A DNA stretch of 21,781 nucleotides from Methanobacteriota archaeon. Lineage in GTDB: Archaea > Thermoplasmatota > Poseidoniia > MGIII > CG-Epi1. The stretch covers positions 1 to 21,781 of the forward strand of contig JAAZXP010000015.1 of the NCBI GenBank assembly GCA_014240055.1, read 5' to 3'. Within the stretch, counting starts at the first letter, position 1. The number at the start of each line of letters is the position of its first letter. Below the pieces are notes generated by a model. That model worked only from the letters and a program-made list of their open reading frames with translations. It ran no database searches and was not told the origin of the DNA. A program made the translations under genes and the position numbers. Shown here piece after piece: positions 7,007-14,885 of this stretch.

Positions 7007-9262
7007 GTGGGTGACGGTCTTTCACTAAGTTTCTTTCATGATTCGGGTTTCACTAGGCAGAAATGCTCAAAGTGTAACGAATTCTTTTGGTCAACAGTAG
7101 ATGTTGAGCTATGTGGTGATGCTCCATGCGTAGAGTATTCTTTCATTGGCAAACCTCTTTTTTCTAAACCTATGAGTTTAGACGAAGCTCGTGAGGCTTT
7201 TCTAAGTTTTTTCGAACAAAAAGACCACACAAGAATTAATCGGGCCTCAGTCGTGGCCCGTTGGCGGAATGATATATATCTTTCAATAGCTTCCATAGCC
7301 GTTTTTCAACCACATGTTACCAGTGGTTTTTCAAAACCTCCTGCAAATCCCTTGACTATTTCTCAGCCATGTATACGCCTTAATGATTTGGAATCTGTAG
7401 GGCGCAGTGGCCGTCATTTGACCACATTTGAAATGATGGCACATCATGCATTTAATAATGAGGAAGAGAAAATATATTGGCAAAATAGAACAGTAGAACT
7501 TTGTCATGAATTGTATACTAGTCTTGGTTTAGAAGGCTCGAAAATAACGTATAAGGAAAATCCATGGGTTGGTGGTGGAAACGGAGGTGAAGCGCTTGAA
7601 GTTTTAGCAGGAGGTCTTGAATTAGCTACTCTTGTATTCATGGATTTGGAAGAAGATCCTGAAGGCGATATAGAGCTTAAAGGAATTAAGTTTAAGAGAA
7701 TGCCTAGGTCCATAGTTGATACGGGTTATGGTCTTGAAAGATTAGTTTGGGCCTCTCAAGGGACCTCTACAATATATGAAGCTGTTTTTCCAGAAGCAGT
7801 ATCTTATTTGACACAGAGAGCTAACCTAGAAAAAGTATTGGGAACTGCTAGTTCCTTAATCACTGAAAATGCCAAACTCTGTGGTGTTTTATCCATAGAT
7901 TATGGTTCAGATTTAACTGAGTTAAGAAAAATGGTTCTGGATAGACTGGAAGTCTTGGGTCATAATTTATCTCTTTCTGAGTTTATTTCTACAATTGAGC
8001 CATTAGAAAAAGTATTTGCAATAGTAGATCACTGTAGATCTCTAGTTTTTATGTTTGGTGATGGAATAGTTCCTAGTAATGTTAAGGCAGGTTATTTGGC
8101 CCGTATGGTCCTTCGTAGAACTGTATTGTTATTAAGAGATTTAGGAGTATCAGAAATATTACCAGAGCTAGTATCTCATCACATAGATAATTTTTCTAAA
8201 ACATATCCTGAACTTAAGGATAATAAATCCCACATACTAGATATGATTGATTTAGAAATGACGCGTTTTAATAAAACATTAGAACGAGGTCGTCGCGCAG
8301 TTAAGAGAGCGTTGGATTCGGGCATTATAGGTCAAGAAAAATTATTAGAACTTTACGATTCTCAAGGTTTACCGCCTTCAGTTGTAAGCGAATTTGCTGA
8401 AACTCAAGGACATACAATAACAGTTCCAGATGGTTTTCTCGCGATGGTTGCAGAAAGGCATCAGGGTGATACAAAGAATAAAGAAACTAATTTAGATTTT
8501 ATAGATATTGAACCGACAGATTTAGAATTCTATCAAGATATGGATAAACGTACATTTAGTTCTAAGGTTTTATATTCTTCTTCGAGTCAAATATGTTTGG
8601 AAAAAACTCTTTTTTATCCTGAAGGTGGAGGTCAATTAAGCGATATAGGGACTATAAAATGGGGTAATAATGAAAGCAAAATGGTAGCCGCTCAAAAACT
8701 AGGAGATGTTGTAGTTCATAATTTAGAAGGCGCCTTACCTCCAGTTGGAACTATAATCTCAGGGACTGTGGATGATTCTCATAGATCTGGTTTGAGTCGG
8801 CATCACACGGCGACTCATCTCATTGGAGCTGCTGCTAGAAAAATTCTTGGAACTCATATATGGCAAGCCGGAGCTTCAAAGTACACCGATAGGGCAAGAT
8901 TAGATATTACACATCACAAAAGAATATCATTGGAAGTAATTGAAAAAATAGAAGCGTATGTTAATAGTTTAATATTAGATGACCACTCAATAAATACTAA
9001 TTTTTATAGTAGAGAAGAGGCAGATAGCAAATATGGAGACACTTTGTATCAAGGTGGAGCTCCTAAATATCGTAATGTTCGGGTTGTTGAAATACCTGGA
9101 ATTGATGCCCAAGCTTGTGCAGGTACTCATGTTTCTTCAACTTCCCATGTAGTCGCCGTCAAGGTTTTGAGGACCGAGCGGATACAGGATGGTGTGGAAA
9201 GAATAGAATTCTCAGCAGGGCCAGACGCAATAAAGCATCTCAAAAAGAGAGAGCTCTCTTAG
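7007..9262 (+). CDS. alaS: Alanyl-tRNA synthetase, archaeal type (N-terminal part, frameshifted)
   Basis: AlaRS charges tRNA-Ala and clears mischarged Ser and Gly. The N-terminus has the archaeal four-cysteine module (C20, C23, C36, C41) that class members carry before the catalytic core, then VVARWRNDIYLSIASI, SGRHLTTFEMMAHHAFN and GGLELATLVFM. The editing domain has HTATH (H600, H604) and CAGTH (C704, H708), so the zinc editing site is complete. GTG 7007 is the only start available: an in-frame TAA lies at 6983-6985. The frame ends early at TAG 9260-9262, after 751 residues, right after the editing domain; archaeal AlaRS is about 900. The missing C-terminal domain continues directly in the -1 frame from 9247. 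Joined, the product is about 904 residues. Either a base is missing in the A-run at 9242-9246 or the ribosome shifts frame there. Confidence 0.93.
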   Translation: MGDGLSLSFFHDSGFTRQKCSKCNEFFWSTVDVELCGDAPCVEYSFIGKPLFSKPMSLDEAREAFLSFFEQKDHTRINRASVVARWRNDIYLSIASIAVFQPHVTSGFSKPPANPLTISQPCIRLNDLESVGRSGRHLTTFEMMAHHAFNNEEEKIYWQNRTVELCHELYTSLGLEGSKITYKENPWVGGGNGGEALEVLAGGLELATLVFMDLEEDPEGDIELKGIKFKRMPRSIVDTGYGLERLVWASQGTSTIYEAVFPEAVSYLTQRANLEKVLGTASSLITENAKLCGVLSIDYGSDLTELRKMVLDRLEVLGHNLSLSEFISTIEPLEKVFAIVDHCRSLVFMFGDGIVPSNVKAGYLARMVLRRTVLLLRDLGVSEILPELVSHHIDNFSKTYPELKDNKSHILDMIDLEMTRFNKTLERGRRAVKRALDSGIIGQEKLLELYDSQGLPPSVVSEFAETQGHTITVPDGFLAMVAERHQGDTKNKETNLDFIDIEPTDLEFYQDMDKRTFSSKVLYSSSSQICLEKTLFYPEGGGQLSDIGTIKWGNNESKMVAAQKLGDVVVHNLEGALPPVGTIISGTVDDSHRSGLSRHHTATHLIGAAARKILGTHIWQAGASKYTDRARLDITHHKRISLEVIEKIEAYVNSLILDDHSINTNFYSREEADSKYGDTLYQGGAPKYRNVRVVEIPGIDAQACAGTHVSSTSHVVAVKVLRTERIQDGVERIEFSAGPDAIKHLKKRELS

Positions 9263-9720
9263 AAGAGACTGCAGAAGAGTTAGGAGTCCCTGTAGATCAG
9301 GCACCTTTAGCTGCTCAAAAATTTGTTAAAGAATGGAAGGAGCTTAGAAATCGAGTTTCATCTCTTGAAAAAGAGTTGGCAACATTCAAATCATCCGAAC
9401 TTGAAGGTGAGAAAATAGGCGATGTAATGTTTTATTCACAAGATATGGGTGAGACGGATATTGGAGAAGTTCAGAACTTTGTTCGTCAAATTACTTCTAA
9501 GGATGGGGCATTGGTAGCAGTAGGTTGTTTTCAAAAGGATAGAGGTATGGTAATTCTTGCAAAATCTAATTCAGTTAATCAAAATTGTGGTAAGCTTCTC
9601 AAATCTGCCTTATCTTTAGTTGGAGGCAGTGGCGGAGGTAAAGAATCGTATGCACAAGGAGCTTGTTCACCAGATAAAATTTTAGAAGCCTTAAATGAAA
9701 TTAAAAATTTAATTTCTTAG
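9247..9720 (+). CDS. alaS: C-terminal part of alanyl-tRNA synthetase in the -1 frame
   Basis: This frame continues alaS after the A-run at 9242-9246 and encodes about 157 residues. It starts with the coiled-coil linker (ERALLEETAEELGVP, then an EWKELRNRVSSLEKEL heptad-like stretch) and ends with the DHHA1/C-Ala domain that binds the tRNA elbow: LVAVGCFQKDRGMVILAKS followed by the glycine-rich GGSGGGKESYAQGA. These match the last domain of AlaRS. No ribosome binding site or credible start codon lies at its beginning; the frame is open further upstream to 9115 but there it only overlaps the editing domain in another frame. It is therefore a fragment of the same gene, not a separate one. The stop is 1 nt from the convergent CoA-binding protein gene. 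Confidence 0.9.
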   Translation, partial: ERALLEETAEELGVPVDQAPLAAQKFVKEWKELRNRVSSLEKELATFKSSELEGEKIGDVMFYSQDMGETDIGEVQNFVRQITSKDGALVAVGCFQKDRGMVILAKSNSVNQNCGKLLKSALSLVGGSGGGKESYAQGACSPDKILEALNEIKNLIS

Positions 9721-9721
9721 A

Positions 9722-10105
9722 TTATAGGGCTTTTATCATTATACAAGAATTTATTAGATATTTTATTTCGTTTGAATTTTTTAGCCAATTTTCAAGTTCT
9801 TTACTTTCGGAACCAGGTTGAAACCATAGATATTTAATTCCTAGTTTTACAGCTTCTTTAGCAACTATTATAGCAATAGCAGGCGGTACAACAAAATTTA
9901 CAATGTCTGGTAAATTTTCCATTTTATTTAATGAAGAGTAAGTTCTGTCTCCTTCGATAAATTTTTCTTTAGGATTAATTGGTATTACATTATAACCTTT
10001 CATTTTTAAATCTAGATATATTTTATTTCCGAATTTTCTCTTATCATTTGATGCACCAATTAATGCAATTTCAACATTTTTAGACTTTAATTTTTCTAAT
10101 ACCAT
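9722..10105 (-). CDS. CoA-binding domain protein (YccU-like)
   Basis: This is a stand-alone Rossmann-type CoA-binding domain of 127 residues, the size of the YccU family. Seen are the N-terminal nucleotide loop ALIGASNDKRKFGNKIY (residues 14-30), the GYNVIPINPKEK strand-turn, DIVNFVVPP, LGIKYLWFQPGSES and the C-terminal cysteine block NSCIMI, all at the positions usual for the family. Its members bind coenzyme A or are related to succinyl-CoA synthetase alpha N-termini, but their cellular role is not established. It faces alaS tail to tail with a 1-nt gap. Its start, ATG 10105, is followed upstream by an AT-rich stretch with possible TATA sequences near 10120-10135. It is lysine-rich and AT-rich like its surroundings, with no sign of transfer. 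Confidence 0.85.
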   Translation of the reverse strand: MVLEKLKSKNVEIALIGASNDKRKFGNKIYLDLKMKGYNVIPINPKEKFIEGDRTYSSLNKMENLPDIVNFVVPPAIAIIVAKEAVKLGIKYLWFQPGSESKELENWLKNSNEIKYLINSCIMIKAL

Positions 10106-10191
10106 GTGAGTCTTATAACATTTCTATTTTTAATGTTTGAGATGTCATTCTAAAACTTAAATAATTTATTTATTGTTTTTCCATCTAGTCC

Positions 10192-10210
10192 CGGGGCCCT
10201 AAGGGCCCCG
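10192..10210. repeat. Perfect GC-rich inverted repeat upstream of topA
   Basis: CGGGGCCCT and AGGGCCCCG are exact reverse complements separated by one A, a 9-bp palindrome made almost entirely of G and C inside very AT-rich intergenic DNA. It lies between the CoA-binding protein gene and topA, 55 nt before the topA start and about 20 nt before its TATA box. It could fold as a strong hairpin in either transcript or be a protein-binding site. No good T-run follows on the plus strand (TTACTTTTCC), so a classical intrinsic terminator is only weakly supported. Confidence 0.7.
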
Positions 10211-10227
10211 TTACTTTTCCACATCAG

Positions 10228-10242
10228 AAAAAGATATTTATT
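10228..10242 (+). promoter_or_regulatory. TATA box for topA
   Basis: AAAAAGATATTTATT lies with its centre about 30 nt before ATG 10266. It is preceded by an A-rich stretch as expected for the BRE/TATA unit of archaea. Start of transcription would fall near 10260, within or just after the GGAGGT at 10253-10258, so it is unclear whether the message is leaderless or carries that ribosome site. Confidence 0.55.
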
Positions 10243-10252
10243 CACCCTTTCT

Positions 10253-10258
10253 GGAGGT
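10253..10258 (+). promoter_or_regulatory. Shine-Dalgarno site of topA
   Basis: GGAGGT is 7 nt before ATG 10266, ideal spacing, and supports that start codon. It is one of the strongest ribosome sites in the window. Confidence 0.6.
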
Positions 10259-10265
10259 CCCATAC

Positions 10266-12539
10266 ATGGATTTAGTAGTAGTCGAGTCCGGTGCAAAAGC
10301 CAAGACAATTCAGAAATATTTGGGTAAAAATATATTAGTTAGGGCTTCAAATGGCCATGTTCAAGATTTACCAAATAAAGGTAAAGATGGAAGTAAAGCA
10401 GTGTGGAAGCACACTGAATCAGCATTACCTGATCCGCCTTGGAGCTGGACAGAAAGAGCTGAAAAAAATGTCAAAAAAATCCTTTCAGATGCCCGTAATA
10501 AGAAAGTTAAAAGGGTACTAATAGCTACAGATCCTGACAGAGAAGGGGAATTCATAGCTTGGAGGCTTAGTGAATTATTTTCTGAGTTTAAAGAGATAAA
10601 AAGAATAACTTTCAATGAAATTACTAAGACTGCAATTAGAGATGCTTTAGATGAAGCAGGTTCAGTAGACATGAATCTTGTCGATGCTGCCAAAGTAAGA
10701 AGATTCATGGATCGTTTGATAGGTTATCGGGCCTCGCGGTTTGCTAGATCATGGAGCCTTAGTTCGATGGGTCGTGTACAAACGCCTGCTTTGGCGTTTA
10801 TAGTTAACAAGGAAAAAGATATTCAAAAATTTGTGGCAACTCCTTATTGGGCAGTTCAAGCCTTAGCTTCAGGAATAGACTTCCGAGTACGTTTTCATGA
10901 TAGAGACGATCCATTAGTTTGGAAAGATGAGAAAGGAAAAATAGATACACATAGAACAAATAGTACTGATTCAGCAAAAAAAGTGTTTGATAGTTTAAAT
11001 TTTGAGAAACAGATAATGATTTCTAAAGTATCTCTCAATACTTACAAGCGCCGTCCCAAAGCCCCTTTTACAACAGACACTTTGCTTCAAGCTGCAGGAA
11101 GTAAGTATAGTTGGAGACCAAGCAATACAATGAGAGTTGCTCAAGGTTTGTATGAAGCTGGACATATAACTTACATGCGAACAGATTCCACAAGAACTAG
11201 TGCATCTTCCCGTGAGAAAGCACATGAAAAAATAGTATCAAAGTGGAGTAAAGAATTATTAGGTAAGGGAGTTGGTGGAGGGAAACCGAAATCAGGTATT
11301 CAGGACGCCCACGAAGCAATACGTCCAACTGATCCACTTATTGAATTGCCAGGAGGATTAGATGAATCTCAAGTGCGTCTTTATCGTCTTATTTGGTCTA
11401 GATTCATTGCGAGTCAAATGATAGATTCGGAGTGGACAAGTATGAAATTAATTGCGAATCTTGAAACTTTTGAGAGGCCTTTAGATGGTGATACTAAGTG
11501 GAGAGTCACTCCCGGTTGGGAATCTGCTTTTGAAGCAATACAGAAAGCGCCTTCAATCTCACCACCTAAACCTGAAATATTAGAGGGAAAATCCATTAAA
11601 TTAGATGCTGGTGATGAAAATCCTAGACTAATTGAGGATAAGACTAAGCCTCCTGCAAGATATACTCAGCACGGTTTAGTGGCTTTAATGAAATCTGAAG
11701 GAATAGGAAGACCTTCAACTTATGCTGCAACAATAAAGAAACTTTTAGATCGTAAATATTGTAGTGATAACAAAGGAAGACTAAAACCAACTGATCAGGG
11801 TATTATGCTCTGTGATGAAGTCATACCTTTCTATAACTCTGAGGAAGAAAAAATTAGTTTATTTTCACCTTCATTCACTTCAACAATGGAATCTGAATTG
11901 GACCAGATAGAAACAGGAAAGCAAAATGGCGCAATAGTATGGGATGGCTTTGTGACTTCATTTAAGGAGCTTCATGATAAAGCAGTAGAGAAAAAGAAAG
12001 AAACACCTACTAAACGCCAGTTAGATTACTATCTTAGATTAGCAGCCCTAGTCTCAGATTCAGAATTAGAAAAAATATTAGATAATGAAGATCCAGTAAA
12101 GATGAATGGTGAAAGGATAGGAGAAGTCATTGATACTCTCAAAAACGCTACAGAAGATATTCCACTTCCAGCATCTGCTAAACAATTATCCTACGCTCAG
12201 AGTTTGGCTGAATCCTTAGAACTTGATGAACAATCTGCTTGTAAATTAGTTGGTGCTTCTAAATATGAAGAACTATCAGGAGGCAAATCAGGTACTGCAA
12301 GTCAATTGATTGGAGCTTTAAGAGATAAAACAGATTCAGTGCCTAAACCACCAAGTCCTAAACAAATTAATTTTATTAAAAATTTAGCTAAGAAAGCAGA
12401 TCTTGAGGAAGCTGGAGCTTGTAATTTAGTAAATGTTGCTAACTATGGTGAATTATCTGGAGGTCGTCAAGGAACGGCAAGTAAATTGATAGAAACACTA
12501 CGGAAAAAAGCACCGAAAAAAGCTTCCAAAAAATCTTAA
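10266..12539 (+). CDS. topA: DNA topoisomerase I, bacterial-type IA, with repeat-bearing C-terminus
   Basis: This type IA topoisomerase relaxes negative supercoils. The toprim domain has VVVESGAKAKTIQKYLG (residues 4-20) and the metal motif ATDPDREGE (87-95); then FNEIT, MDRLIGYRAS, SMGRVQTPAL, the catalytic tyrosine in GHITYMRTDS (Y303), DAHEAIRPT and GRPSTYA. The sequence resembles bacterial TopA more than archaeal topoisomerase III or reverse gyrase. The usual C-terminal four-cysteine zinc fingers are missing. In their place, residues 580-757 carry at least two clear repeats of about 54 residues (634-687 and 695-747), each with KQ near the start, an SACKLV/GACNLV core, YxELSGG and GTAS.LI..L, and a third, degraded copy before them (about 580-627). 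The tail is Lys/Ala-rich. A good GGAGGT precedes the ATG. The helicase gene starts 8 nt downstream. Confidence 0.93.
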   Translation: MDLVVVESGAKAKTIQKYLGKNILVRASNGHVQDLPNKGKDGSKAVWKHTESALPDPPWSWTERAEKNVKKILSDARNKKVKRVLIATDPDREGEFIAWRLSELFSEFKEIKRITFNEITKTAIRDALDEAGSVDMNLVDAAKVRRFMDRLIGYRASRFARSWSLSSMGRVQTPALAFIVNKEKDIQKFVATPYWAVQALASGIDFRVRFHDRDDPLVWKDEKGKIDTHRTNSTDSAKKVFDSLNFEKQIMISKVSLNTYKRRPKAPFTTDTLLQAAGSKYSWRPSNTMRVAQGLYEAGHITYMRTDSTRTSASSREKAHEKIVSKWSKELLGKGVGGGKPKSGIQDAHEAIRPTDPLIELPGGLDESQVRLYRLIWSRFIASQMIDSEWTSMKLIANLETFERPLDGDTKWRVTPGWESAFEAIQKAPSISPPKPEILEGKSIKLDAGDENPRLIEDKTKPPARYTQHGLVALMKSEGIGRPSTYAATIKKLLDRKYCSDNKGRLKPTDQGIMLCDEVIPFYNSEEEKISLFSPSFTSTMESELDQIETGKQNGAIVWDGFVTSFKELHDKAVEKKKETPTKRQLDYYLRLAALVSDSELEKILDNEDPVKMNGERIGEVIDTLKNATEDIPLPASAKQLSYAQSLAESLELDEQSACKLVGASKYEELSGGKSGTASQLIGALRDKTDSVPKPPSPKQINFIKNLAKKADLEEAGACNLVNVANYGELSGGRQGTASKLIETLRKKAPKKASKKS

Positions 12540-12547
12540 CTCCAATA

Positions 12548-14155
12548 ATGAAGGTTTTTAATCATAAATTCTTGAAAGATGGCCCCTTAGAAGATAGACA
12601 ATATCAGGCTAATATCTCGCAAGCCTGTCTTGAACAATCCACACTTGTAATTTTACCAACAGGAATGGGTAAAACAGTTGTAGCTCTTAGAGTAATCCTA
12701 GAAAGATTAGAGAGGGGTCAAATTCTTTTGATGGCCCCTACAAAACCTCTTGCTCAACAGCATGCGGATTTTCTCAATAAATTTTTGGATGTAGATATTA
12801 CTCTTTTTACAGGAGCTATCGCACCCAAACTTCGTGAGCCCTTATGGAATTCTTCCAAAATTATAGTTTCAACGCCTCAGGTTGTTTCAAAAGATATAGA
12901 AAATGAGCGTATGAATCTTAAGAATTTTTCTCTTGTTATTTTTGATGAAGCGCACAGAGCTGTTGGAAATTATGCATATGTTTCAATTGGCCGCCATTAT
13001 TCTTCAGTTTCTAAAGATCATTTAGCAATAGGTATGACTGCATCACCAGGCAGTTCGAAGCCAGAGATTATTCGGTTATGCCGTGATTTGGGTCTTTCAG
13101 CAGTAGAGAATAGAGATGATACTGATCCCGATGTAATTTCTTATATTCAGCCAATAAAAACGCGATGGATTCGTGTTGAGATGCCTATTAGTGTAATAGA
13201 TATTGCGAATCAGTTGAGAAAATTACAAGATTATCTATGTGGTAAATTGTACAAGCAAGGCGCAATAGATAGGCCAAGAAAAGTGTCAACTACAATGCTA
13301 ATAGAAGCTGGGAGGAGGTTGCAAATGACTTACATGAAAACTAAGCCAAATACTCCACCTCAAACATTTACTATGATGACAACTCAAGCAATGGCTATGA
13401 AAGTGGCACATGCAATTTTAACTGTTGAAACCCAAGGTATGCTCCAATTCTTAGATTACACTTCACGGATTGAAAAAGACGCTAAGGATAAGAAAAAAGG
13501 TAGTCGAGCTAATAAATGGCTAGCATCAAATACAGATTGGAAGATAGCTCAGAAGATTGCAACTTCTAATCCGACGGATCATCCAAAATTAGAACGTTTA
13601 CTTGAATTAATTGAAGTTCAGATACATTCAGGTTCTTCACGTTTTATTATTTTTGCAGAAATAAGACATACAGCTACATTGATTGTAGAACATTTAGAAA
13701 AAGTGGAAGGTGCTAAACCGGTTCGTTTTGTTGGGCAGGGCTCTCGTGTAGGTGATAAAGGGATGACACAGAAGCAACAGAAAGAAATATTGGATAAATT
13801 TAGAGACGATAAATTCAATATTTTAGTTGCGACTTCAGTTGGTGAGGAAGGTTTGGATATTCCTTCAACAGATGTAGTTGTATTTTTTGAACCAGTTTCA
13901 TCAGCTATACGCATGATTCAGAGAAGGGGCCGAACTGGGCGAAATAGACCTGGAGAGGTATTTATTTTTGTTACTAAAGGAAGTAGAGACGAGGCTGCTT
14001 TTTGGAGTAGTCGTGATAAAGAGCAGAAGATGCATGATCTTTTTTCAGCAGGTCGGATAGAAATAGATGTGCCAACCAGTGAAGAATTAGCAGGTTCTAA
14101 TATCGTAGATTCTTCAAATACAAGTTCAGTACAGACAACTTTTAAGCATAGATAG
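12548..14155 (+). CDS. hef: Hef/FANCM-type superfamily 2 helicase without nuclease domain
   Basis: The 535-residue protein has the SF2 motifs of the archaeal Hef branch: Q-like RQYQ, Walker A PTGMGKT (residues 37-43), APTKPLAQQH, DEAH (133-136), TASPG (164-168), then a helical insertion (about 215-345) as in Hef's tRNA-like fork-binding region, and in the second RecA domain VATSVGEEGLDIP and QRRGRTGR (459-466). Hef in Pyrococcus continues into an XPF-like nuclease and helix-hairpin-helix pair; here the chain stops soon after the helicase, with a polar, Ser/Thr-rich tail of about 30 residues, so it is the helicase-only form. Expected role: unwinding of stalled forks or branched DNA. It starts 8 nt after topA, which suggests one transcript for topology and fork repair. 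Confidence 0.88.
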   Translation: MKVFNHKFLKDGPLEDRQYQANISQACLEQSTLVILPTGMGKTVVALRVILERLERGQILLMAPTKPLAQQHADFLNKFLDVDITLFTGAIAPKLREPLWNSSKIIVSTPQVVSKDIENERMNLKNFSLVIFDEAHRAVGNYAYVSIGRHYSSVSKDHLAIGMTASPGSSKPEIIRLCRDLGLSAVENRDDTDPDVISYIQPIKTRWIRVEMPISVIDIANQLRKLQDYLCGKLYKQGAIDRPRKVSTTMLIEAGRRLQMTYMKTKPNTPPQTFTMMTTQAMAMKVAHAILTVETQGMLQFLDYTSRIEKDAKDKKKGSRANKWLASNTDWKIAQKIATSNPTDHPKLERLLELIEVQIHSGSSRFIIFAEIRHTATLIVEHLEKVEGAKPVRFVGQGSRVGDKGMTQKQQKEILDKFRDDKFNILVATSVGEEGLDIPSTDVVVFFEPVSSAIRMIQRRGRTGRNRPGEVFIFVTKGSRDEAAFWSSRDKEQKMHDLFSAGRIEIDVPTSEELAGSNIVDSSNTSSVQTTFKHR

Positions 14156-14170
14156 TAAGTATCAGAACTA

Positions 14171-14180
14171 ATATTATACA
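14171..14180 (+). promoter_or_regulatory. TATA box for kptA
   Basis: ATATTATACA is centred about 27 nt before ATG 14202, so transcription would begin at the start codon, giving a leaderless message. No Shine-Dalgarno motif is seen, in agreement. It lies in the 46-nt gap after the helicase gene, which indicates a new transcription unit from kptA onwards. Confidence 0.55.
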
Positions 14181-14201
14181 GACCCGTTGTAATGGATACT
14201 T

Positions 14202-14870
14202 ATGCGTAGAAATCCAACAGTTCCTTTGAAAGAGGAAGTTAAGTATGGACACGGCTTTTTCCGAGGTGAAAAATGCCCCTTAAGTGGAGAGGATGGAGTT
14301 TTAGTAATGTCCCCAAGACATTTAGATCAGTTTGGAAGAGTAATGGCAGGCGTATTGCGTCATTTTCCAGACCGGTTTGATCTTGAGATGGATAAGCAAG
14401 GCTGGATTGAAGCTTCAGAATTTATTGATGCAGTCAAGTCACAAAGACGTCATTTCCATTATCTTGAAACTAAACACTTGCAAGCAGTTGTAGAGACGGA
14501 CCCTAAAGGCAGATATCAATTAAAAAATGGTAGATTAAGAGCAACTTATGCTCATACTTTAGATTTAGAATTAGATTTACCAACTGATCAAAATCCAGAA
14601 CATCTTTACTTCGCTTGTTCGAATGAAGATTCAACCGAATATCTTGAACATGGCTTATACCCTGGAGATCGAAATATGGTTCATCTTTCAAGTACCCGAT
14701 TAAATGCTTTAGAAGCTGGCCGTCACATAATTGGAAAACCGATAGTATTGCTAGTTGATGTAAGGGCTGCTGAAGGTGGAGATTGCGCAATAATGAAGGC
14801 AGGAACTACGGTTTATCTTGTTAAAGAACTTCCTGGAGAGTTCCTTAAGAAACTCCCAGACAGTACTTAG
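14202..14870 (+). CDS. kptA: RNA 2'-phosphotransferase Tpt1/KptA
   Basis: KptA removes a 2'-phosphate from RNA by transferring it to NAD+; in eukaryotes this finishes tRNA splicing, while the archaeal substrate is uncertain. The 222-residue protein has an archaeal N-terminal extension with GHGFFRGEKCPLSGEDG (residues 16-32), a probable metal-binding remnant with only one clear cysteine here. The core follows: LRHFPDRFDLEMDKQGWI (52-69, matching the family's LRH-hP-x-GL-x-LD-x-GWV block), KGRYQLKNGRLRATYAHT (the KxRF...IRA-xGH block), then the NAD-binding half with LYFACS, GLYPGDRNMVHLSST and AGRHIIGKPIVLLVDV. The standard LYHGT is replaced by LYFACS, a deviation worth noting. It lies 15 nt before purH and has its own TATA box. 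Confidence 0.88.
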   Translation: MRRNPTVPLKEEVKYGHGFFRGEKCPLSGEDGVLVMSPRHLDQFGRVMAGVLRHFPDRFDLEMDKQGWIEASEFIDAVKSQRRHFHYLETKHLQAVVETDPKGRYQLKNGRLRATYAHTLDLELDLPTDQNPEHLYFACSNEDSTEYLEHGLYPGDRNMVHLSSTRLNALEAGRHIIGKPIVLLVDVRAAEGGDCAIMKAGTTVYLVKELPGEFLKKLPDST

Positions 14871-14885
14871 TTACTCTGATATCGA

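Noticed and set aside
9115..9246. Upstream extension of the C-terminal alaS frame as a separate gene start
   Set aside because: These codons lie over the editing domain of AlaRS in another frame and give a cysteine/arginine-rich sequence with no similarity; only the part from 9247 fits AlaRS.
10192..10220. The GC palindrome as a standard intrinsic terminator
   Set aside because: Neither flanking gene is transcribed towards it (both start near this region and point away), and the following bases are not a clean T-run.
10106..10265. A tRNA or other structured RNA gene in the gap before topA
   Set aside because: Apart from the short palindrome there is no cloverleaf pattern, no T-loop GTTCRA-type box and the rest is AT-rich.
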